Positions 58,786 to 64,000 of a DNA stretch of 64,000 nt are shown piece after piece. The notes beneath the pieces are model-generated. The model saw only the letters and a program-made list of their open reading frames with translations, was not told where the DNA came from and made no database searches. Made by a program: the position numbers and the translations under genes. The stretch comes from JBMNQH01 sp050944035. GTDB taxonomy: Bacteria; Bacillota; Clostridia; Oscillospirales; Oscillospiraceae. Positions within the stretch are counted from its first letter, which is position 1. Each line of letters opens with the position of its first letter. The DNA lies in assembly GCA_050944035.1 (NCBI GenBank), contig JBMNQH010000005.1, forward strand, positions 62,001 to 126,000. Direction: 5' to 3'.

Positions 58786-59190
58786 TTGTTCAACAGACTG
58801 TATGCGTTTATGGCAGGGCGGAATGGATTTGACCGTCTTGGCATCATTTCCCTTATCGCTTCCATTGTGATAAAAAATATTGCGTGGTTTTTCCGTGGTT
58901 GGCTCTATGGTGCGGCAAATCTGCTGGCTCTGACTTTGTTTGGATACACGGCATTTCGTGTACTTTCTCGAAATGTGGCTAAGCGTCGAGAAGAAAACTA
59001 TTGGCTGACCCGGACGTTGGACAATCTGCGTACGCGGCATGCTGATCACAAAGCCCGCCGGGAACAATCCAGACAATATAAATTTTTTACCTGTCCAAGC
59101 TGCAAGAATCGCTTGCGTGTTCCACGAGGGAAAGGAAAGATTCAGATTACCTGTCCACGTTGTGGTCAGCGGTTTGGTGGGAAAACCTAA
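58786..59190 (+). CDS. Membrane protein with C-terminal zinc ribbon
   Basis: A 134-residue protein: two hydrophobic segments (about 18-33 and 41-60), a basic helical stretch (about 62-95, many Arg/Lys/His), and a zinc ribbon with CPSCKNRLRVPRGKGKIQITCPRCGQRF (about 102-129). The TTG start lies nine bases after AGGAGG. The stop is 18 bases before rsmG, so they form an operon. The overall plan resembles the zinc-ribbon protein encoded between parE and parC, but I cannot tell if they are related. Function unknown. Confidence 0.82.
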   Translation: MFNRLYAFMAGRNGFDRLGIISLIASIVIKNIAWFFRGWLYGAANLLALTLFGYTAFRVLSRNVAKRREENYWLTRTLDNLRTRHADHKARREQSRQYKFFTCPSCKNRLRVPRGKGKIQITCPRCGQRFGGKT

Positions 59191-59208
59191 GTGCAAATGG
59201 AGAACAAC

Positions 59209-59910
59209 ATGAAACACTTGCTCAAGCAGGGGTTTGCAGCCTTTGGCCTGGAATTGACCGCTCCGGCTGCCGATCAGTTTTATCGATATTTTGAACACCT
59301 GGAGACTTGCAATCAGGTGATGAACTTAACAGCCATCCACGGAGAGACTGATGTTGCGCAGCTGCATTTTCTCGATTGTGCCGCCGTACTGACAGTGACA
59401 GATTTTGAAAACAAGCGTGTCATTGATGTGGGAACCGGTGCAGGTTTTCCCGGGCTGCCGGTCAAAATTGCAGTGCCTTCTGCGGATGTGACGTTGCTTG
59501 ACAGTTTGAATAAGCGCATTGCATTTCTAAAGGAAACCTGTACACTCCTTGACTTGCATGGTATTTCCTGTGTTCATGCCCGCGCAGAAGAGGCGCCGAA
59601 GGAGTATCGTGAAGGGTTTGATATTGCCGTGTCCCGCGCGGTAGCGCAATTGAATGTTTTGTGTGAGCTGTGTCTACCATTTGTGTCTGTCGGCGGTGTA
59701 TTCCTGGCGATGAAGGGGCCGGATTGTGCAGACGAAGTGCAACATGCACGACGTGCGATCCAGCTGCTTGGCGGTATGGAACCTGTGATCCATCGCTATA
59801 CCATTCCCGGCACAGAGGTTCAGCACAGTATTGTGATGATTGAAAAGCAGAAGCCGACACCGGCGAAGTATCCGCGGCGCTTTGCAAAGATAAAACAGCA
59901 ACCGTTATAA
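59209..59910 (+). CDS. rsmG: 16S rRNA (guanine-527-N7)-methyltransferase
   Basis: A SAM-dependent methylase, 233 residues, modifying G527 near the decoding site; its loss gives low-level streptomycin resistance in other bacteria. The motif VIDVGTGAGFPGLPVKI (about 71-87) is the SAM loop, preceded by NLTAI (about 37-41) and followed by LLDSLNKRIAFL and VSRAVAQLNVL. The ATG at 59209 has GGAG six bases upstream and is favoured over a GTG at 59191. It is cotranscribed with the preceding gene. Confidence 0.95.
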   Translation: MKHLLKQGFAAFGLELTAPAADQFYRYFEHLETCNQVMNLTAIHGETDVAQLHFLDCAAVLTVTDFENKRVIDVGTGAGFPGLPVKIAVPSADVTLLDSLNKRIAFLKETCTLLDLHGISCVHARAEEAPKEYREGFDIAVSRAVAQLNVLCELCLPFVSVGGVFLAMKGPDCADEVQHARRAIQLLGGMEPVIHRYTIPGTEVQHSIVMIEKQKPTPAKYPRRFAKIKQQPL

Positions 59911-59911
59911 A

Positions 59912-59945
59912 AACAAGCAGGCTGTCCGGCCTGCCTGTTTTCTTG
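59912..59945 (+). terminator. Terminator of rsmG
   Basis: GCAGGC (59917-59922) pairs with GCCTGC (59929-59934), extended by AACA/TGTT, and is followed by a T run. Confidence 0.8.
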
Positions 59946-60010
59946 TGTGATATTCACGGAGTTGGATTTTTATGCAATTTAAGTGAATGATATGAAAAAG
60001 AGAACAACAA

Positions 60011-60056
60011 AAAAGTTTTCCACAATTCAAAATGGAATTGTGGAAAACTTTTTTGT
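60011..60056. terminator. Bidirectional terminator, end of lepA
   Basis: An 18-base stem (about 60011-60028 with 60036-60053) with T6 on both strands. It lies 60 bases past the lepA stop. Confidence 0.88.
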
Positions 60057-60112
60057 TTTAATCGAAATTAGGACAGTAGAAATATGCGATCCACCAGAGA
60101 TATTCCACAATT

Positions 60113-61918
60113 TTACTCGTCCAATTTGAGAACGGCCATGAAAGCTTCTTGCGGAACCGAGACGTTGCCAAGGGAACGCATGCGCTTTTTTCCTTCCTTC
60201 TGCTTCTCCAGCAACTTTTTCTTTCGTGTGATATCGCCGCCGTAACACTTCGCCAGAACGTCTTTACGAAGAGCTTTGATTGTTTCACGGGCAATGATCT
60301 TCCCGCCGACAGCGGCCTGTACAGGTACCTCAAACAGCTGCCTTGGGATATTGTCCTTCAATTTCTCCGCGATTTTTCGTCCACGGGGGTAAGCTTTGTC
60401 CTTGTGGACGATAAAACTGAGGGCGTCAACGACATCGCCGTTGAGGAGGATATCAAGCTTGACAAGATCGGATTGCTGATAGCCGAGGAACTCATAATCC
60501 AGACTTGCATAGCCACGGCTGCGGGATTTCAGTGCGTCGAAAAAGTCGTAGATGATCTCATTGAGCGGCAAGTGATAGAGCAGCTCTACACGGGTTTCAT
60601 CCAGGTATTTCATGTCCTGAAAGATGCCGCGGCGATCCTGGCAGAGATCCATAATATTCCCGACATATTCAGTGGGACACATAATGGATGCATTAACAAA
60701 CGGTTCTTCTGCCATCTCAATCACGGCGGGATCCGGATAGTTCAAAGGGTTGTCGACCATGAGCACGGTACCATCTGTTTTGGTGACGCGATAGATAACG
60801 CTGGGGGCAGTGGTAATAAGATCTAGATTGTACTCGCGCTCCAAGCGTTCTTGAATGATTTCCATGTGCAGCAGACCGAGGAAGCCACAGCGGAAGCCGA
60901 AGCCAAGAGCCGCGGAGGATTCCGGTTCAAAGGTCAGGGCGGCATCGTTGAGCTTCAATTTTTCCAGTGCATCACGCAGGTCGGGATATTTAGCACCGTC
61001 GGAGGTATAAACGCCGGAGAATACCATGGGCTGCGCTGGACGGTAGCCGGGCATGGGTTCCGCAGCAGGCCGGTCTGCACCGGTAACGGTATCACCAACC
61101 TCGGTGTCGGATACGGTTTTGATGCTGGCGGTAAAGTAACCGACATCACCGGCACGCAGACAATCACAGGGGTCGAGACCCATGGCGCGCATATGACCGA
61201 CCTCGACGACTTTATATTGTGCGCCGGAAGCCATCATCAGAACATCCATGTCTTTGCGGATCTCACCATCGAAGATGCGCATATAGACGATAACGCCACG
61301 GTAACTGTCGTACTGACTGTCAAAGATCAGTGCGCGAAGCGGTGCGTCCGGGTCGCCGGAAGGAGCTGGTGTGTTTTGGACAATATCTTCCAATACGGCC
61401 TCGATGTTGATGCCGTTTTTGGCGCTGATTTCGGGCGCGTCCATTGCGGGAATGCCAATGATATCCTCTACTTCGGCTTTGACCCGCTGAGGATCGGCGC
61501 CCGGCAGATCAATTTTATTAAAGACCGGCAATACTTCCAGGTCGTGATCCAGCGCCAGATACGTGTTGGCCAAAGTCTGTGCTTCCACGCCCTGGGAGGC
61601 GTCGACAACGAGAAGCGCGCTCTCACAGGCGGCCAGACTGCGGGAGACCTCATAGTTGAAGTCAACGTGACCCGGTGTGTCGATAAGATTCAGGACGTAG
61701 TCCTCACCATCCTGTGCATGGTAGTGCAGACCGACGGCACGGGCCTTGATGGTGATACCGCGTTCCCGCTCAAGCTCCATGTTATCGAGCAGCTGGTTTT
61801 CCATCTCACGCTGGTCAACCGCGTTGCACTGTTCTAGGAGACGGTCAGCAAGTGTGGACTTGCCGTGGTCAATGTGGGCGATAATGGAGAAGTTTCGAAT
61901 ATTTTTCTGCTTGATCAT
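60113..61918 (-). CDS. lepA: Elongation factor 4 (LepA)
   Basis: A ribosome-binding translational GTPase, 601 residues. It has G1 AHIDHGKSTLADRLL (about 14-28), G3 DTPGHVDFNYEVSRSL (about 80-95), G4 NKIDLPGADP (about 132-141), and the LepA-specific C-terminal domain ending GGDITRKKKLLEKQKEGKKRMR (about 558-580). Length and motifs are standard. It has its own promoter and terminator. Confidence 0.98.
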   Translation of the reverse strand: MIKQKNIRNFSIIAHIDHGKSTLADRLLEQCNAVDQREMENQLLDNMELERERGITIKARAVGLHYHAQDGEDYVLNLIDTPGHVDFNYEVSRSLAACESALLVVDASQGVEAQTLANTYLALDHDLEVLPVFNKIDLPGADPQRVKAEVEDIIGIPAMDAPEISAKNGINIEAVLEDIVQNTPAPSGDPDAPLRALIFDSQYDSYRGVIVYMRIFDGEIRKDMDVLMMASGAQYKVVEVGHMRAMGLDPCDCLRAGDVGYFTASIKTVSDTEVGDTVTGADRPAAEPMPGYRPAQPMVFSGVYTSDGAKYPDLRDALEKLKLNDAALTFEPESSAALGFGFRCGFLGLLHMEIIQERLEREYNLDLITTAPSVIYRVTKTDGTVLMVDNPLNYPDPAVIEMAEEPFVNASIMCPTEYVGNIMDLCQDRRGIFQDMKYLDETRVELLYHLPLNEIIYDFFDALKSRSRGYASLDYEFLGYQQSDLVKLDILLNGDVVDALSFIVHKDKAYPRGRKIAEKLKDNIPRQLFEVPVQAAVGGKIIARETIKALRKDVLAKCYGGDITRKKKLLEKQKEGKKRMRSLGNVSVPQEAFMAVLKLDE

Positions 61919-62002
61919 AAATTCACCTCATGTAATTCGTCCATAAAGATCCGTAGATGATTGATCGATTCATGGCAGAGCAACACAAACTCTGTGCGGC
62001 AT

Positions 62003-62031
62003 AGTATAGTAAAAAGAAGCATTCACAACAA
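62003..62031 (-). promoter_or_regulatory. Promoter of lepA
   Basis: On the minus strand TTGTTG (62026-62031) and TATACT (62003-62008), 17 bases apart. Confidence 0.6.
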
Positions 62032-62055
62032 CCGTTGTACGCCAGAAAAATAAAC

Positions 62056-62364
62056 TCAGTCGTATAGATCCAGGAGAATTTGATCTGCCCGCGCGGAGAG
62101 GCGGTGCAATTCATCGGCAAGTTCCCGCAGCGCTGCGGCCTCTTTGGTATACTGTTCCTCTTCTGTACGTCCGAGTATGAAATCTGCGGTGACACCATAA
62201 TAGTCACAGGCACGACAGACAAACGCAAGACCCGGCTCGCGCGCACCGTTTTCATAATGGGACAGTAGTGCCTGACTGATGTCCAGATCGGCTGCCGCCT
62301 GCCGCTGACTGAGTCCACGGCTTTTACGAAGCGCCGACATATTATGGCAAAAGCTTGGAGTCAT
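62056..62364 (-). CDS. XRE-family transcriptional regulator
   Basis: A 102-residue protein. The first 65 residues are an HTH_3 domain: ALRKSRGLSQRQAAADLDISQALLSHYENGAREPGLAFVCRACDYYGVTADFILGR, with all expected positions. A charged helical C-terminus (about 68-102) probably serves in dimerisation. It is upstream of lepA on the same strand but separated by a promoter, and divergent to pta. Its target is unknown. AGGAGG precedes the ATG. Confidence 0.9.
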   Translation of the reverse strand: MTPSFCHNMSALRKSRGLSQRQAAADLDISQALLSHYENGAREPGLAFVCRACDYYGVTADFILGRTEEEQYTKEAAALRELADELHRLSARADQILLDLYD

Positions 62365-62479
62365 TGGGTAAATTCCTCCTTTGCAGTTTTTGATTACAGC
62401 TTGTATATTATAATCGGTGTCCAGACGTTTGTAAATAGCCGAAACCGTGCTTTTTCCAGAGGAATCAGGAGAAAGACTA

Positions 62480-62508
62480 TTGCAACAACCAGAATTAAGT
62501 GGTAAATT
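62480..62508 (+). promoter_or_regulatory. Promoter of pta
   Basis: TTGCAA (62480-62485) and TAAATT (62503-62508), 17 bases apart, 60 bases before the start. Confidence 0.45.
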
Positions 62509-62567
62509 ATCACTGTAAGAATGAACCGGTCAACAACTGCCCGGAAGCAATATGGAGGCACAACATT

Positions 62568-63569
62568 ATGTTTACAAAACTGATTGAGATTCTGAAGGCA
62601 AATCCCCGCAAAATCGTATTCACAGAAGGTCCTGATGCACGGATTCTGGAAGCAGCTGCAAAGCTGAAGGCAGAGGGATTCCTCACCCCCATTCTTGTGG
62701 GCGTCGTTGACGAGGTCAAGGCTGCGGCTGTTGCCGGTCAGTTCGACATCGAAGGCGTCGAAATCATCGATCCCGCTACCTATGCCGGTATGGACGAAAT
62801 GGTCAAGACCATGGTCGAGCTCCGCAAGGGCAAGATGACCGAAGAAGAGTGCCGTGATGCACTGGCAAAGGGCAACTATTTCGGTACAATGCTTGTCAAA
62901 ATGGGCTATGCAGATGCACTGCTGGGCGGCGCAACCTATTCCACCGCAGATACCGTTCGTCCCGCTCTGCAGCTGGTCAAAACCAAGAAGGGCGCACATC
63001 TGGTATCTTCCTGCTTCATCATGGTTCGTGGTGATGAGAAACTTGCAATGGGTGACTGCGCAATCAATATCTCCTATGAAGATACACTGGACAAGGCTAC
63101 CGGCGAAGTCAAGGTTTCCGCTGCACAGAAGCTGGCAGAGGTTGCTGTTGAGACCGCAAAGACCGCAGCTGTATTTGGCATAGAACCCAAGGTTGCCATG
63201 CTCTCCTTCTCCACAAAGGGTTCCGGCAAGGGCAGCACGGTACAGCTCTCCCGCGACGCTACTGTTCTGGCACAGCAAATGGCTCCCGAATTCGCAATCG
63301 ACGGCGAGATGCAGTTTGACGCAGCGGTTTCTCCCGTTGTCGGTCAGCTGAAGTTCCCCGGCTCCAAAGTTGCAGGATATGCAAACACCTTTATTTTCCC
63401 CAATATTGAAGCAGGTAACATCGGTTACAAGATTGCACAGAGACTGGGCGGCTATGAAGCATATGGTCCCATCCTGCAGGGGCTGAATGCGCCGATCAAT
63501 GATCTGTCCCGCGGCTGCAATGCAGACGAAGTTTATAAGATGGCAATTATTACGGCAGCACTTGCATAA
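62568..63569 (+). CDS. pta: Phosphate acetyltransferase
   Basis: Interconverts acetyl-CoA and acetyl phosphate, the route to ATP through acetate kinase in fermenters. The 333 residues form the single PTA_PTB domain without the regulatory N-terminus of long forms. Motifs: KIVFTEGPDARILEAAAKL (about 15-33), GNYFGTMLVKMGYADALLGGATYSTADTVRPALQ (about 100-133), and the C-terminal SKVAGYANTFIFPNIEAGNIGYKI (about 266-289). The GGAGG site fixes the ATG at 62568. ackA is not adjacent on the visible side. Codon use is strongly biased, as in highly expressed genes. Confidence 0.97.
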   Translation: MFTKLIEILKANPRKIVFTEGPDARILEAAAKLKAEGFLTPILVGVVDEVKAAAVAGQFDIEGVEIIDPATYAGMDEMVKTMVELRKGKMTEEECRDALAKGNYFGTMLVKMGYADALLGGATYSTADTVRPALQLVKTKKGAHLVSSCFIMVRGDEKLAMGDCAINISYEDTLDKATGEVKVSAAQKLAEVAVETAKTAAVFGIEPKVAMLSFSTKGSGKGSTVQLSRDATVLAQQMAPEFAIDGEMQFDAAVSPVVGQLKFPGSKVAGYANTFIFPNIEAGNIGYKIAQRLGGYEAYGPILQGLNAPINDLSRGCNADEVYKMAIITAALA

Positions 63570-63588
63570 GCAGGTTCCGTTGTGTTTA

Positions 63589-63624
63589 AAAACAGGGCTG
63601 TTTCTCAAGAAACAGCCCTGTTTT
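63589..63624. terminator. Bidirectional terminator between pta and mntP
   Basis: A perfect 16-base stem (63589-63604 with 63609-63624) with AAAA/TTTT ends and a four-base loop. Its right end overlaps the mntP stop region. Confidence 0.88.
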
Positions 63625-64000
63625 CATAGAAATATGCCTTCAATCAGCAATTTAATGCCGATTCCGATGAGAATCAGGCCTCCAAAAATTTCGGCACGTT
63701 TGCCAGTCAGCCAGGGGATATAGCGGCCCAGCATTCCGCCGCCGACGCAGATCACAAACGTCACACCGCCGATTATCAGGCAGGAGGGGAGCAGTGCAAC
63801 GTCCATAAAGGCGAAGCTGACACCAACTGCCAGCGCATCGATGCTGGTGGCGACTGCCAACGCAATCAGGCGTTTGGGGTGCATTTTTGCGGTGATCGAT
63901 TCCCCGCATGTATCGCCTTCTTCGGATTCCCCGTGTAGTGCTTCGACCAGCATCTTGCCGCCGATGAAGGCCAGAAGGAAGAAACTGATGTATGGACCCA
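63624..64000 (-). CDS. mntP: MntP-family manganese efflux pump, truncated by the window end
   Basis: The minus-strand frame stays open to the window edge, giving at least 125 residues. The segment ISFFLLAFIGGKMLVEAL runs into an internal Met, then an acidic loop (GESEEGD). The second-half repeat ATSIDALAVGVSFAF carries the conserved aspartate of the LysE/MntP ion site, and two further spans with GGLILIGIGIKLLIEG close the protein. MntP exports Mn2+. The 5' end and any manganese riboswitch lie outside the window. Confidence 0.9.
   Translation of the reverse strand, partial: GPYISFFLLAFIGGKMLVEALHGESEEGDTCGESITAKMHPKRLIALAVATSIDALAVGVSFAFMDVALLPSCLIIGGVTFVICVGGGMLGRYIPWLTGKRAEIFGGLILIGIGIKLLIEGIFL

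Noticed and set aside
1..64000. CRISPR arrays, insertion sequences, prophage or integrative elements
   Set aside because: No regularly spaced repeats, transposases, integrases or phage genes were seen; the order is that of core chromosomal genes.

Overview
The window reads as a stretch of core chromosome from a spore-forming, anaerobic, Gram-positive bacterium of the class Clostridia, most likely from the Oscillospiraceae/Butyricicoccaceae side. The evidence is: sporulation genes (bofA, dpaA-dpaB, spoIIP, a SleB-type hydrolase), an anaerobic peroxide-defence set (PerR, rubrerythrin, rubredoxin), S-layer-homology surface anchoring, AGGAGG-type ribosome binding sites, TTG/GTG starts, and close relatives of clostridial proteins (DUF3793, DUF2508, TSCPD, UPF0210). 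No insertion sequence, prophage, CRISPR array or rRNA operon was seen. The only tRNA is tRNA-Gly(GCC). Assignment to species is not possible from sequence reading alone.

Layout. 1-1.3 kb: the N-terminus of an XRE regulator and the rplM-rpsI ribosomal operon. 1.4-5.0 kb: a small membrane protein, a secreted SLH protein with a permuted papain-like amidase core, a TtcA-like tRNA thiolase, and yaaL-bofA. 5.3-10.7 kb: a divergent topoisomerase IV pair (parE, parC) with a membrane zinc-ribbon gene between the two subunits, followed by a LUD-domain protein. 10.8-17.9 kb: tRNA-Gly, then the DNA-repair and tRNA-modification operon uvrB-polA-rimI-tsaD-radC. 18.4-25.7 kb (minus): UPF0210 and ACT genes, then argG-argC-argJ-argB-argD, transcribed from a promoter whose -10 box lies inside an ARG-box palindrome. 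26-30.6 kb (minus): pnp with a long 5' hairpin, rpsO with a structured leader, and typA.

30.9-36.7 kb: purine salvage, with xpt followed by a BMP-family lipoprotein, a double ATPase and two permeases (nucleoside ABC importer). 36.8-40.7 kb: an EamA transporter and a thiamine salvage operon (thiN, thiE, a HAD phosphatase, thiM). 40.7-43.5 kb: a CPA2 antiporter overlapping a small PII-like gene, and mrp. 43.6-46.6 kb: nucleotide housekeeping (YfbR-like HD nucleotidase, DUF896, YjjG-like HAD) converging on folA-thyA. 46.7-52.4 kb: dipicolinate synthase dpaAB, DUF3793-flavodoxin, DUF1643, RarD, a VOC protein, and a tiny XRE protein behind three palindromes. 52.5-55.8 kb (minus): a CofE-like ligase, a PerR/rubrerythrin/rubredoxin cluster with a Fur/PerR-type operator, and a CBS-pair protein. 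55.9-64 kb: spoIIP, TSCPD, a SleB hydrolase, a zinc-ribbon membrane protein, rsmG, lepA, an XRE regulator, pta, and a truncated mntP.

Most of the window is ordinary housekeeping. The points that most deserve a second look are the PII-like/antiporter pair, the three palindromes in front of the mini-XRE gene, the duplicated N-terminal module in the SLH amidase, the topoisomerase pair with its inserted membrane zinc-ribbon gene, and the RNA structures in front of pnp and rpsO. I did not find a clear-cut new multi-gene system. All functional calls are homology by eye; no database search was run.
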